A stretch of 64,000 nucleotides of DNA from Perlucidibaca aquatica (GTDB taxonomy: Bacteria; Pseudomonadota; Gammaproteobacteria; Pseudomonadales; Moraxellaceae). The stretch's first letter is position 1, and the number at the start of each line of letters is the position of its first letter. Where the stretch lies: positions 434,001 to 498,000 of the forward strand of contig NZ_LZDB01000001.1 of NCBI RefSeq assembly GCF_001676655.1, in the 5' to 3' direction. Below, one piece after another: positions 1-8,418 of this stretch. Below the pieces are notes generated by a model. The model ran no database searches. It saw only the letters and a list, made by a program, of their open reading frames with translations, and had not been told where the DNA came from. Both the position numbers and the translations under genes were made by a program.

Positions 1-155
1 ATGTGGTCATTAACCAGCTCGGCGGCATCATTGAGATTCAGGGCACGGCCGAGGGTGCAGCATTCTCGCGTAAGGAAGTGGATGCGCTCATGGATCTGGC
101 CGAGAAGGGTGTGAAAGAGCTGGTGCAGGCGCAGCAGAAAGCACTGAACTGGTAA
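1..155 (+). CDS. rph: Ribonuclease PH, C-terminal end (partial)
   Basis: The frame is open from base 3 and stops at 153-155. About 50 residues are visible. They include [12 protein letters not shown] and a closing amphipathic helix, matching the conserved GG(I/V)IE(V/I)QGTAEG end of RNase PH, the phosphorolytic 3'-5' exoribonuclease that trims tRNA 3' ends. The start lies outside the window. In pseudomonads rph sits next to crc and pyrE, and here an exonuclease III/Crc homologue and pyrE follow within 8 kb. That gene order supports the call. Confidence 0.85.
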   Translation, partial: VVINQLGGIIEIQGTAEGAAFSRKEVDALMDLAEKGVKELVQAQQKALNW

Positions 156-194
156 GCGGGTGAGTTAACTCAACACAACAAGAAGAGGTGGGTC

Positions 195-569
195 ATGCCG
201 GATTTTCACGTGTTCACACTGTTTGTGGCATTCAATACGGTGTTGCTGACGCTGCTCGCGCTTAATGTGTCGCGCGTTCGCATTGGCCTGCGCATTCCGA
301 ATGGGGATGGCAACAGCATCCCCATGAAAAAAGCCATTCGTGCGCATGCTAATGGCGTCGAGCAAGTGGTGGTGTTTGCGCTGGTGCTACTGGCGCTGAC
401 CTACCAGGCGCTATCAGCCGAATGGCTTCTGATGCTGGCGGCTACGTTCAGCGTTGCCCGCGTGGTGCATGCGCTGGGCATGTTAAAGCCGCATATTTTG
501 GCGCGACAACTGGGTGCTGCGCTGACCTTTACGTTGCAGATTGTGGGCGCACTCTTACTGGTGTTTTGA
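195..569 (+). CDS. MAPEG family membrane protein
   Basis: This 124-residue protein has about four membrane helices (roughly residues 5-26, 56-74, 75-96 and 105-123). The MAPEG signature RAHANGVEQ is at 49-57 and a second conserved block, RVVHALGM, at 89-96. MAPEG proteins are integral membrane enzymes related to glutathione transferases and leukotriene C4 synthase; bacterial members are mostly uncharacterised. The start follows a good AGAGGTG ribosome-binding site. The gene stands 39 bp after rph and is followed by a hairpin terminator. The substrate cannot be told from sequence. Confidence 0.85.
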   Translation: MPDFHVFTLFVAFNTVLLTLLALNVSRVRIGLRIPNGDGNSIPMKKAIRAHANGVEQVVVFALVLLALTYQALSAEWLLMLAATFSVARVVHALGMLKPHILARQLGAALTFTLQIVGALLLVF

Positions 570-614
570 GTGTGGCGCACTCACATAGCGACACAATACT
601 GAACAATCCCTCAG

Positions 615-650
615 AATTTCGCTGATAGCACGCTATTGGCGAAATTTTTT
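615..650 (+). terminator. Rho-independent terminator after the MAPEG gene
   Basis: Arms AATTTCGC-TG-ATAG and CTAT-TG-GCGAAATT pair around a CACG loop with two internal mismatches, and the 3' arm runs into TTTTTT. It lies 45 bp after the MAPEG stop and separates that gene from the operon starting at 825. Confidence 0.6.
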
Positions 651-824
651 ACCAACAAAAACAATTACCTATTTCTATTCGTAGCGAGGATTTAGGCGAC
701 TCAATATCCGACTTTTATCAGACCCTCAGTGGGCACTAAACTGCCATTGAAGGATGTAACAGTTATTGCTGACTTTTTCATGGTTGGCGCTGGCATCTGA
801 TGATCAGGATAGAGAGGTCTCCTC

Positions 825-1754
825 ATGAACACTGCTACTGTGCTTGATTTCGCTGCCCATACGCCGGTGCAAAATAAGGCTATCCCTGTGCGGCATTTGG
901 CGTTTAATTTCGATGCCAGTCAGGCCGACGATAAGTTTTATTTACGTGCGGAATTGGCTACCGCCTACTTTGAAGCCCTGTCCATTTTTCTGACCTACGG
1001 CGAAGACCTGGTCATTGATACCGCGCGTCATCATCGCCAGTTCCTCACCGACCCGTTACTCAAGCAGCGCGTCACCGCCTTGATTGGTCAGGAGGCTATT
1101 CATTCAAAAATGCATAATGAATGGAACGATGTGTTGGCGCAGCATCGCTTTCCTGTCCCGCTCTTCCGCTTCCTGGGCAGCAAGGTATTCGAGTACGGCT
1201 TTAATCGATTTCCGCAGCCCTTGAAGCTTTCCATGATGGCAGGCATCGAGCACTTCACGGCGGTGCTGGCGGAATTCATGATGAAGCACGAAGATAATTT
1301 CTTCGAAACCAGCGATGCGCAGCAGCGCGCCTTGTGGATGTGGCACATGCTGGAAGAGTCTGAGCACAAAGACATCGCCTACGATGTGTACCAGACTTTA
1401 TCGGCCAACTACCCCCTGCGGGTGGTGGGCTTCGTGATCGCCCTCATCACCATTACCGTATTAGTGCCTTTCGCCGCCACGCTCATTCCGGTTATTCGCA
1501 AGCCCAGCAATGTATTGAGCCTGAGCTACTGGAAAGATGTGAAACGCAGTGCCGCGCTGATTTTCGGGCGTGAAGACGGTGTTTACGGCAGCAGCCTGAG
1601 CCATATCTTTGACTATTTACGTCGAGACTTTCACCCGAATGATCATGACACCTCCGAATGGCTGGCCTATTACAAGCAGCGTCTGCTAGACCCCAAAACA
1701 GGGTTGCTCGCACCGTATTTCGTGCGTGAATTTACCCCTGGCCTGCAAGCTTAA
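825..1754 (+). CDS. PF10118-type metal-dependent hydrolase with ferritin-like di-iron motifs
   Basis: This 309-residue protein resembles the family annotated as predicted metal-dependent hydrolase (PF10118). Metal-ligand spacing like a four-helix di-iron protein is visible: E60; E90-x-x-H93 (GQEAIH); E142-H143 (AGIEH); and E178-x-E180-H181 (LEESEHKD). A hydrophobic stretch at about 198-222 may be a membrane helix. The start follows AGAGAGG. It is first of three co-directional genes with an SDR (22 bp gap) and a Baeyer-Villiger-type monooxygenase. I infer a role in lipid, sterol or alkane oxidation rather than simple hydrolysis; that role is unproven. Confidence 0.75.
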   Translation: MNTATVLDFAAHTPVQNKAIPVRHLAFNFDASQADDKFYLRAELATAYFEALSIFLTYGEDLVIDTARHHRQFLTDPLLKQRVTALIGQEAIHSKMHNEWNDVLAQHRFPVPLFRFLGSKVFEYGFNRFPQPLKLSMMAGIEHFTAVLAEFMMKHEDNFFETSDAQQRALWMWHMLEESEHKDIAYDVYQTLSANYPLRVVGFVIALITITVLVPFAATLIPVIRKPSNVLSLSYWKDVKRSAALIFGREDGVYGSSLSHIFDYLRRDFHPNDHDTSEWLAYYKQRLLDPKTGLLAPYFVREFTPGLQA

Positions 1755-1776
1755 TCACTCCTGAGATACCTAAGTC

Positions 1777-2613
1777 ATGCTGAATTTTTTAAAAGGGCGA
1801 GCCACCAAGCCAAGTCACTCGGCGTATGCCGTGGTTACGGGAGCCGGCAGTGGCATTGGCCGTAGCTTTTCGCTGGAGCTGGCCCGCCGTCAGGGTGTGG
1901 TGGTGTGTGCCGACATTAATCTGGCAGCCGCCCAAGAAACGGTCGCGCTGATTGAGCAGGCCGGTGGCAGAGCGTATGCCGTGAGCTGTGATGTGGGCGA
2001 GGCGGAGGCGGTGCGCGCCTTGGCGGAAAACGCAGAGCAGTTACTGAGCCATGCGGTCACGCTGCTCATCAATAACGCTGGGGTGGGTCTGGGTGGCAAG
2101 TTTCATGAGCAGTCCTTAGACGACTGGAAGTGGTGCATGCACGTCAACCTATGGGGCGTTATTCATGGCTGCCATTATTTTGTGCCGGGATTTAAGCGAA
2201 ACGGGCGCGGCGCCATCATCAATGTGGCCTCCGCAGCGTCGTATACGGCGGCGCCGGAAATGAGCGCGTACAACGTCACCAAAGCGGGTGTGCGGGCGCT
2301 GTCCGAAACGCTATACGCCGAACTGAAATCGGACAACATTCGCGTAAATGTGCTGTGCCCGACCTTGGTGCCGACCAACATCATCAAAAATGGCCGTATT
2401 CCCGGACGCTACTCCGGCCTCGCCGATCATGCACTGATGAACTTTGCCATGACCACCAGCGACTCGGTGGCGAAACTGACCTTGGATAGACTGGATCAAG
2501 GCCAGCTCTATACCACCCCTCAACTAGACGCCAAGCTGTTTTGGTTAATGAAGCGTTTAGCCCCAAATTGGTATGCCGACTTTCTCGGCCTGTCTTATCG
2601 TTTCTTAAAATAA
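1777..2613 (+). CDS. Short-chain dehydrogenase/reductase
   Basis: A 278-residue classical SDR. The NAD(P)-binding TGAGSGIG is at 21-28, NNAG at 99-102, and the catalytic Ser near 152 with Y165-x-x-x-K169 (SAYNVTK). D46 after the second strand (ADIN) suggests NAD rather than NADP preference. It lies between the ferritin-like protein and the monooxygenase, 22 bp after the former and 20 bp before the latter, so the three are probably cotranscribed. It likely oxidises or reduces a hydroxyl/keto group on the same hydrophobic substrate. The exact substrate is unknown. Confidence 0.88.
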   Translation: MLNFLKGRATKPSHSAYAVVTGAGSGIGRSFSLELARRQGVVVCADINLAAAQETVALIEQAGGRAYAVSCDVGEAEAVRALAENAEQLLSHAVTLLINNAGVGLGGKFHEQSLDDWKWCMHVNLWGVIHGCHYFVPGFKRNGRGAIINVASAASYTAAPEMSAYNVTKAGVRALSETLYAELKSDNIRVNVLCPTLVPTNIIKNGRIPGRYSGLADHALMNFAMTTSDSVAKLTLDRLDQGQLYTTPQLDAKLFWLMKRLAPNWYADFLGLSYRFLK

Positions 2614-2633
2614 TTACTCAAGGGTTATGCGAC

Positions 2634-4157
2634 GTGTCAGCCACTAAACGAAACGTAAAAAAGTCTAGCGCACACATTTATGACACCTTCATCGTGGGTG
2701 CTGGTATCTCGGGCATTGCCGCTGCCGTGAAATTACGTGAAGCAGGGCTTCATGACTTTAAGATCATTGAGCGGGCCGCTCGCGTCGGCGGCACGTGGCG
2801 TGAGAACACGTATCCTGGCTGTGGCTGCGATGTGCCTTCTTCGCTCTACTCCTACTCCTTTTTCTTGAGCAGTAAGTGGAGCCGACTCTTCGCCAAGCAG
2901 CCCGAAATTCTGAGCTACTTGGAAGAAGTGAGTGACGCGCTACAGGTCACCCCACTAATCGATTTCAATACCTCGCTGGAAAGTGCCACGTGGGATGAGT
3001 CTCGTCATGTTTGGGTCCTTGTGACTAATCAAGGCGAATTTTTAGCGCGTTCCGTGGTGTTTGCCACAGGCCCCATTACAGAGTCGAAAACACCCGCGTT
3101 GCCGGGACTGGAGACTTTCACGGGTGAAATGTTCCACTCAGCGAGCTGGAATCATGACTACGACTTGGCGGGTAAGCGCGTGGCGGTTATTGGTACGGGC
3201 GCATCGGCCATTCAGTTTGTGCCGGAAATTCAGCCCAAGGTGAAATCCTTGTTGGTGTTTCAGCGCACCGCTCCGTGGGTTCTGCCTAAGCCAGATATGC
3301 CCCTGGGTGACAGCGCCAAGCAGCTCATCGAACGTCTGCCGGTAATTCAACAGGGCTGGCGCAAAGCCGTTGCCAGCTCGCTGAATGCCGTGAATTTCGG
3401 GCTTCGTAACCCGGCGGTCTTGAAACCTATTAGTACGGCCGCTAAGCAGCTACTGAAACTGCAAATCAAAGACCCTGATCTACGCCGAGCCGTGACACCC
3501 GACTTCACCTTGGGCTGTAAGCGCATTTTATTCGCCAACAATTACTACCCGGCTTTGCAGGCTCCCAACACCCGTTTGATCCCGCACGGATTAGTCGCGG
3601 TTGAGGGCAATACCGTGACTGCTGCCAACGGTGAGCGTCATGAAGTGGATGTGATTATTTGGGGAACCGGCTTTGAGGTTTCGCATCCGCCCATTGGCCG
3701 ACGCGTCATTAATGCGAACGGTGAGCGACTCTCAGACCTTTGGGTGAGCGGCTCCCCCGAAGCCTATTTGGGCGCAACCTTGGCCAATACGCCCAACGCG
3801 TTTTTAGTGCTGGGCCCTAATGTATTGGTCTACGACTCGTTTATTGGCCTGGCGGAAGCGCAACTGGGCTACATCGTGGATGGCATTAAGCAAATTAAAA
3901 CACGCGGCATTCGTAAGCTAACGATCAAGCCCTCGGTACTGAAGGCGCATAACGAAAAAGTGCAGAAGCACCTACAAGGGACGGTGTTTAACAGTGGCGG
4001 TTGCCGTAGCTATTACTTGGATCAGAACGGTCGCAACTTTGCGGCCTGGCCATGGTCGTTAGCGACCTTGCGTAAGCGGCTCAGTGCCTTCCACTTGGAA
4101 GACTACGACGTGGTGTATGAAGAGGCTAAGCAGGCGCTGTCGGCTGAAGTGGCTTAA
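2634..4157 (+). CDS. Flavin monooxygenase, Baeyer-Villiger type
   Basis: From a GTG start at 2634, which has CAAGGG nine bases upstream, the protein is 507 residues. A longer reading from ATG 2541 would overlap the SDR by 73 bp and is less likely. The FAD Rossmann motif GAGISG is at 22-27, the Baeyer-Villiger fingerprint FTGEMFHSASW (FxGxxxHxxxW) at 162-172, and the NADPH Rossmann motif GTGASA at 187-192. These enzymes insert oxygen next to a ketone, giving esters or lactones. It is last of the three-gene operon and its stop overlaps a convergent TetR gene by three bases. Confidence 0.88.
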   Translation: MSATKRNVKKSSAHIYDTFIVGAGISGIAAAVKLREAGLHDFKIIERAARVGGTWRENTYPGCGCDVPSSLYSYSFFLSSKWSRLFAKQPEILSYLEEVSDALQVTPLIDFNTSLESATWDESRHVWVLVTNQGEFLARSVVFATGPITESKTPALPGLETFTGEMFHSASWNHDYDLAGKRVAVIGTGASAIQFVPEIQPKVKSLLVFQRTAPWVLPKPDMPLGDSAKQLIERLPVIQQGWRKAVASSLNAVNFGLRNPAVLKPISTAAKQLLKLQIKDPDLRRAVTPDFTLGCKRILFANNYYPALQAPNTRLIPHGLVAVEGNTVTAANGERHEVDVIIWGTGFEVSHPPIGRRVINANGERLSDLWVSGSPEAYLGATLANTPNAFLVLGPNVLVYDSFIGLAEAQLGYIVDGIKQIKTRGIRKLTIKPSVLKAHNEKVQKHLQGTVFNSGGCRSYYLDQNGRNFAAWPWSLATLRKRLSAFHLEDYDVVYEEAKQALSAEVA

Positions 4158-4759
4158 CTAGGTTGTGCGGCGCTTGTAATGTAGCGCCGCACGATGCCGG
4201 CTAGGCCATCACAGAGCTGTTCAAAGCTGATGGGTGGTTTGGGGTCAGAAAGGTGATGCAGCATCATGTAAATGCCCGTGTTCACCATGATGTAGGCCAT
4301 GGTGGGCAAGTCTTTGATGGCGCCATATTCCGGCTTATTCATGATGAACGCGGTCACCAGCTGCATCAGCATTTGCCGAATGGGATCTAAGTAAAGCAAG
4401 GAATCGCTGTCGACCAGTTTGCGGGCGACTTTTAAATATCGGCCATCATCGCGTTGCAGCAGCGCGCCAAAATGCGTTAGCAACGTTCGTGTGCCCTGAT
4501 CGGGGGGCAGATGCATGATGGTCGGTGTCGTGTCCTGAATCAGCAGCACCACGTCTTGAATGAAGCGTTCATGCATGGCGGCAAAAATCGCTTCTTTATT
4601 GCTGAAGTACTCGTAGAGCGAGCCGATGCTGATGCCTGCAGTCTCAGCGATTTGGCGAGTCGTGGCTTGCGTACCGTGTGAAGCGACCGCTTGAAAGCCC
4701 GCTTCAAGAATGGCATCTACGGTGGCCTTTGCACGACTCTGCTGGGGTTTTCTAGGCAT
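4154..4759 (-). CDS. TetR/AcrR family transcriptional regulator
   Basis: This 201-residue protein has an N-terminal TetR helix-turn-helix at about 14-60 (TTRQIAETAGISIGSLYEYF) followed by an all-helical ligand domain. Its ATG overlaps the stop of the upstream methyltransferase gene by one base, so it is the last gene of a minus-strand run. Its 3' end overlaps the convergent monooxygenase gene. Adjacency suggests it may control the 825-4157 operon, but no operator was identified. Confidence 0.88.
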   Translation of the reverse strand: MPRKPQQSRAKATVDAILEAGFQAVASHGTQATTRQIAETAGISIGSLYEYFSNKEAIFAAMHERFIQDVVLLIQDTTPTIMHLPPDQGTRTLLTHFGALLQRDDGRYLKVARKLVDSDSLLYLDPIRQMLMQLVTAFIMNKPEYGAIKDLPTMAYIMVNTGIYMMLHHLSDPKPPISFEQLCDGLAGIVRRYITSAAQPS

Positions 4760-5364
4760 TAAGCCGTTTTCTCCGCCATCGCCACCGTATACACCTTGCC
4801 TTGCTTGAGCTTGTCGTAATTGCCAAACACTTCCTTCAGCGTGCGGCCCATAAACTCGCGCAAGCCATTAATGGTGACCACGTAGAAGCGGCCACCGGGC
4901 TTGAGGCGCGATAGACTGTCGAAGAGAAATAGGTAGTGCTGCTCCTTGCTGGCCTTGGCGGGCAAATTGGACACAATGAGGTCGAACTTCAGCGCGGGAT
5001 CAATGTGCTGCAAGCCATTCGAGAGTTGAGCTTTCGCGTTCCCGATACGATTTAAGGCGCAGTTACGATTAGCGTATTCCACGGCCATAAAGTCTTTATC
5101 GACCATCAGCGTTTGGCCCTTAGGCGCTTTACGCGCCATGGCCATGCCGAGCGGGCCGTAACCGCAGCCGATATCGAGGCAGTCGGCATCTTCAGCAATC
5201 TCCAGATACTCAAGCAGCATGTGCGTGCCGGCATCAATGGCCTCGGGCGAAAAAATACCCCAGGTCGTGGTGAACTGCAGCGTTTCGCCCAGCAGCGTGT
5301 CACTGAAGCGGATGTCTTCGCGCCAGCGCGTTAGGGTGGCTTTATCGGGGGCGGGGTTGGCCAT
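4759..5364 (-). CDS. Class I SAM methyltransferase, RsmC-like
   Basis: A 201-residue protein matching the catalytic half of RsmC-type small-domain methyltransferases. The SAM motif CLDIGCGYGPLG is at 62-73 and the acidic loop MVDKD at 87-91. The motif IV position reads SNLPAK (132-137), a variant of the NPPF signature of N-methylating enzymes. Full RsmC has an additional non-catalytic N-terminal domain, absent here. It may methylate rRNA guanine N2 or another nucleic acid. It is one base from the lipoprotein gene upstream and overlaps the TetR gene downstream. Confidence 0.75.
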   Translation of the reverse strand: MANPAPDKATLTRWREDIRFSDTLLGETLQFTTTWGIFSPEAIDAGTHMLLEYLEIAEDADCLDIGCGYGPLGMAMARKAPKGQTLMVDKDFMAVEYANRNCALNRIGNAKAQLSNGLQHIDPALKFDLIVSNLPAKASKEQHYLFLFDSLSRLKPGGRFYVVTINGLREFMGRTLKEVFGNYDKLKQGKVYTVAMAEKTA

Positions 5365-5365
5365 A

Positions 5366-5728
5366 TTAGTTAGCGGGTGTCGCCGGTGGGGTAGAACCGT
5401 TAGGCAGGGTCAACGGGTTAGCCCGAATAGACTGGTAGCCAGTCACCGCTTCCGCTTTTAAGGTTTCCCCCAGTGTCACGTTGGCTTCACCTTTGGCGAG
5501 TTCTGCTTTGCCTTCATCAAGTAATTTTTGTGCACGAGCAATCTTATCATTGCCAGATTTAATGGCTTTTTGGCCAGACACCGAGAGCTTTTCGCCGCGA
5601 GTCCATTTATCTGCGAGCGCTTGTTGCTCAGCACTGCGTTGTAAAAGGCTTTCGCCAAAACTAGGCATATTGCTGCTGGCACAAGCACTGAGTAGTAAGG
5701 TGAGGGCTACAGGCGTTAGAAGACGCAT
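5366..5728 (-). CDS. Small lipoprotein with helical repeat-like region
   Basis: A 120-residue protein beginning with a lipoprotein signal peptide; lipobox LSAC ends at C16. Residues 30-95 are charged and predicted helical, with repeated K/A/G-rich segments (KAIKSGNDKIARAQKLLDEG). The tail is Pro/Thr-rich. It is likely a periplasm-facing outer-membrane lipoprotein of unknown function. It lies 11 bp after xthA and one base before the methyltransferase, inside the minus-strand run. Confidence 0.75.
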   Translation of the reverse strand: MRLLTPVALTLLLSACASSNMPSFGESLLQRSAEQQALADKWTRGEKLSVSGQKAIKSGNDKIARAQKLLDEGKAELAKGEANVTLGETLKAEAVTGYQSIRANPLTLPNGSTPPATPAN

Positions 5729-5739
5729 CTAATATTTCC

Positions 5740-6507
5740 TTAAATATCGTAATCAATAACTAAAGGCGCATGGTCGGAGAATTTCTCCCCCATGTAAATG
5801 TCAGCGCTACGAATAAGTGCACCGAGTTCAGGCGATACGATGTGGTAATCAATCCGCCATCCCACATTATTGGCGTAGGCTTGCCCACGATTGCTCCACC
5901 AGGTGTAGCGCTCGGCTCGTTGATCTACAACGCGGAAGGCATCGACATAGCCGACCTCGTCGAAGAGCTGGGTCAGCCAGGCGCGCTCACGCGGCAGAAA
6001 GCCCGAGTTCTTCTGGTTGCCGCGCCAGTTTTTCAGGTCGATTTCTTTGTGCGCGATATTCCAGTCGCCACAGATCACCAGTTTTTCGCCGGCCGCGCGA
6101 CGGGCTTTCAAAATGGGCATGAGTTCGAGCAAGAAAGCGTCTTTTCGGGCTTGCGCGGCATCAGACGCAGAACCGGAGGGTAAATAGAGCGAGACCACGG
6201 TAAGGTCGCCAAATTGAGCTTCGAGCCAGCGGCCTTCGGTGTCGCAGAGTTCAAAGCCGAGACCGGTGCTGACACGGTCAGGCTTCTGACGTGAATAAAT
6301 CGCGGTGCCAGAATAGCCGGGGCGCACGGCATCAAAAAAGTAACGATGCCAACCGGACGGGTTGAAGGTCTCGGCCGCGAGTTGATGCTCCTGGGCTTTG
6401 GTTTCCTGGATGCAGACGATGTCTACCCCCGAGGTTTCCAGCCAAGTGAAGAAGCCCTTGGTCGCGGCGGAGCGGATGCCGTTGAGGTTGGCGGAGACGA
6501 TGCGCAT
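5740..6507 (-). CDS. xthA: Exonuclease III family protein (position of crc)
   Basis: A 255-residue endonuclease/exonuclease/phosphatase-fold protein. The exonuclease III active-site set is visible: N7 (ANLNGIR), E35 (IQETK), Y108, D148 and N150 (CGDWNIAH), D220 (WRIDY) and D245-H246 (SDHAP). The family removes 3' blocking groups and cleaves abasic sites in DNA repair. In Pseudomonas the gene between rph and pyrE is crc, a catalytically dead relative that works with Hfq. Here the gene occupies that neighbourhood but keeps the nuclease residues, so exonuclease III is the better call. It starts 2 bp after the MFS gene. Confidence 0.85.
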   Translation of the reverse strand: MRIVSANLNGIRSAATKGFFTWLETSGVDIVCIQETKAQEHQLAAETFNPSGWHRYFFDAVRPGYSGTAIYSRQKPDRVSTGLGFELCDTEGRWLEAQFGDLTVVSLYLPSGSASDAAQARKDAFLLELMPILKARRAAGEKLVICGDWNIAHKEIDLKNWRGNQKNSGFLPRERAWLTQLFDEVGYVDAFRVVDQRAERYTWWSNRGQAYANNVGWRIDYHIVSPELGALIRSADIYMGEKFSDHAPLVIDYDI

Positions 6508-6509
6508 GT

Positions 6510-7796
6510 TTATTCCTTGCTGAGCGGTGGTATATCACTATTCATCATCGCCGCTGAGACCAGCGCAATGGCTGTGAGTAGCCACAAATAGATCACGACA
6601 AAATGTGGCTCGCCGCCACCCTTGGCAAGCAGCGCCGTGGCAATCATCGGGGCTAAACCGCCGCCGAGCACGCCGGCAATTTGAACGCCAAGCGAAATAC
6701 CGCTGTAACGCACGGCGGCGGGAAATTGTCGGGAAAATAGTAGCGACTCGGGTGCATACATGAGCGGAAAAACTAGGCCAATGGCAATCACCAGCGCCAA
6801 CCAAGCTGACGCTAATTCACGACTGCCCAACAGGGTAAAAAATGGCCAAACATAAAGTGCCAGTATGCTTAAGCCGATCAAATAAAGTCGCTTTGCGCCG
6901 ATGCGGTCCGCGAGCCAGCCGGCGAGTGGCATGGTGAGGAGTGACAATGCCGCGCCCGCGGTGATGGCGCTGAGTATTTCTGCTCGGGGGAGTGCCAAAG
7001 TGCCTGTCGCGTAGGCCAAGGCAAATGTCGCGGACAAATAGAACCAAGCGTTCTCCGCCATGCGCGCGCCAATGATGGTCAGCACGGGACGGCGGTGATG
7101 TCGCAGGATGACCGCAAGCGGCGCTTGCACAGCAGTCTGCTGGGTTTTTAGTGACACAAACTCCGGTGATTCCGGTACACGGGAGCGTATCAGCCAGCCG
7201 ACACCTAGCAGCACGACGCTGGCCAGAAAGGGCAGGCGCCAACCCCAGCTCATCAGGTCTTCTTCCGGTAGTTGCGCGACAGCACCCATGGCCAGCGATG
7301 ACAGTACTAAACCTGCACCCACACCGGTTTGCGGCAAGCTGCCATAAAATCCTTTTTGATCTGGCGGGGCATGTTCGACCGCCATCAAAACGGCGCCGCC
7401 CCATTCGCCGCCCACCGCGACACCTTGTAAAAAACGCAGCAGCACCAGAAGCGCAGCGGCCCAATAGCCAATTTGGTCGTGGGTGGGAATCAAGCCAATG
7501 GCGATGGTGGGAATGCCCATCATCAGCAACGTTAGGATCAGCATGGCTTTACGGCCAACGCGATCGCCAAAATGACCAAAAACAATGCCGCCGAGCGGTC
7601 GGCCAATGAAGCCGACGGCGTAAGTTGCGAACGCCGCGAAAAGGCCACTGAGGGGGTCCATTTCGGGGAAAAACAGTTTGTTAAACACCAGCGCGGCGGC
7701 AGTGCCATAAAGAAAGAAGTCGTACCACTCAATGGTGGTGCCGGCAAAGCTGGCGAGCCCGGCTATCCGGTGATGAGATTGCTTGGGGCTCGACAT
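6510..7796 (-). CDS. MFS transporter, metabolite:H+ symporter type
   Basis: A 428-residue, 12-helix major facilitator. The N-terminal block TTIEWYDFFLYGTAAAL and the loop 2-3 motif GHFGDRVGRK (74-83) are typical of the MHS subfamily (ProP, KgtP, ShiA), which moves organic acids, osmolytes or shikimate with protons. The substrate is unknown. It lies 17 bp after the preceding lipocalin-like gene and 2 bp before xthA in the minus-strand run. Confidence 0.88.
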   Translation of the reverse strand: MSSPKQSHHRIAGLASFAGTTIEWYDFFLYGTAAALVFNKLFFPEMDPLSGLFAAFATYAVGFIGRPLGGIVFGHFGDRVGRKAMLILTLLMMGIPTIAIGLIPTHDQIGYWAAALLVLLRFLQGVAVGGEWGGAVLMAVEHAPPDQKGFYGSLPQTGVGAGLVLSSLAMGAVAQLPEEDLMSWGWRLPFLASVVLLGVGWLIRSRVPESPEFVSLKTQQTAVQAPLAVILRHHRRPVLTIIGARMAENAWFYLSATFALAYATGTLALPRAEILSAITAGAALSLLTMPLAGWLADRIGAKRLYLIGLSILALYVWPFFTLLGSRELASAWLALVIAIGLVFPLMYAPESLLFSRQFPAAVRYSGISLGVQIAGVLGGGLAPMIATALLAKGGGEPHFVVIYLWLLTAIALVSAAMMNSDIPPLSKE

Positions 7797-7813
7797 ACGA
7801 TGGCCTCGATGTT

Positions 7814-8293
7814 TTAGCTGGCTTTGCGGCGGCGATACACCACTTCGCCATCGGACAGATCCTTCAAACTCATGCCCTCTGGTGAGATAGAGATCACCTC
7901 GAAGCGTTTCACGTGATTGGGCTTGATGAACTGCGAAGGGTCAGAAACAAATTCGTTCAGCGTTAGTACGCCATTTTTAACGGACCAACGAAAGCTTAGA
8001 CCGACTTTCACATCACTGGTGTAGCCATCGTTATAGACATAGGTGGCGGTGGTATAACCCGTCGCGCTGCCATCCGCGAGGAAGGTGCCTTCACCATTAA
8101 TCGTGGGTGATGTCGGAGCGTCCATTGCCTGCCACGTGCCGAGCAGCGCTTGCCTGAGTGCCAGATCATTGGCGGCATTATTGGCAGCATCTTTGGCGCT
8201 GAGCTTGGCGGGTGAAAGGGCAAGGCTCGGTGTGGCGATCAAGCTCAGCACGGGAAAAATAAAAGCGCTAAGCAGGGTAGTGGTTTTGAACAT
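7814..8293 (-). CDS. Secreted lipocalin-like protein of unknown function
   Basis: A 159-residue protein with a signal peptide (hydrophobic core 7-22, likely cleavage near ALA at 24-26). A beta-rich body follows, with LLGTWQ and GTFLADGSATGY, resembling small periplasmic lipocalin-like (DUF4488/lipocalin_5-type) proteins. It ends in a basic YRRRKAS tail. It is first of the minus-strand run and diverges from pyrE, with a 125 bp gap. Function is not recognised. Confidence 0.65.
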   Translation of the reverse strand: MFKTTTLLSAFIFPVLSLIATPSLALSPAKLSAKDAANNAANDLALRQALLGTWQAMDAPTSPTINGEGTFLADGSATGYTTATYVYNDGYTSDVKVGLSFRWSVKNGVLTLNEFVSDPSQFIKPNHVKRFEVISISPEGMSLKDLSDGEVVYRRRKAS

Positions 8294-8418
8294 AACGTAG
8301 TCACTGGCTTTGATGGGTCGGAGCGATCACAACGGCTGAGTTTGTATCACGGCATACGCCTGTTGCGACAGTCGCGTTATCATCGCCGACTCAGACATTC
8401 TCTATTCAGGTCTCGTCC

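Noticed and set aside
1758-1776. CTGAGATACC resembling a TPP riboswitch box
   Set aside because: The other conserved THI-box elements are missing and the downstream gene is an SDR, not a thiamin gene.
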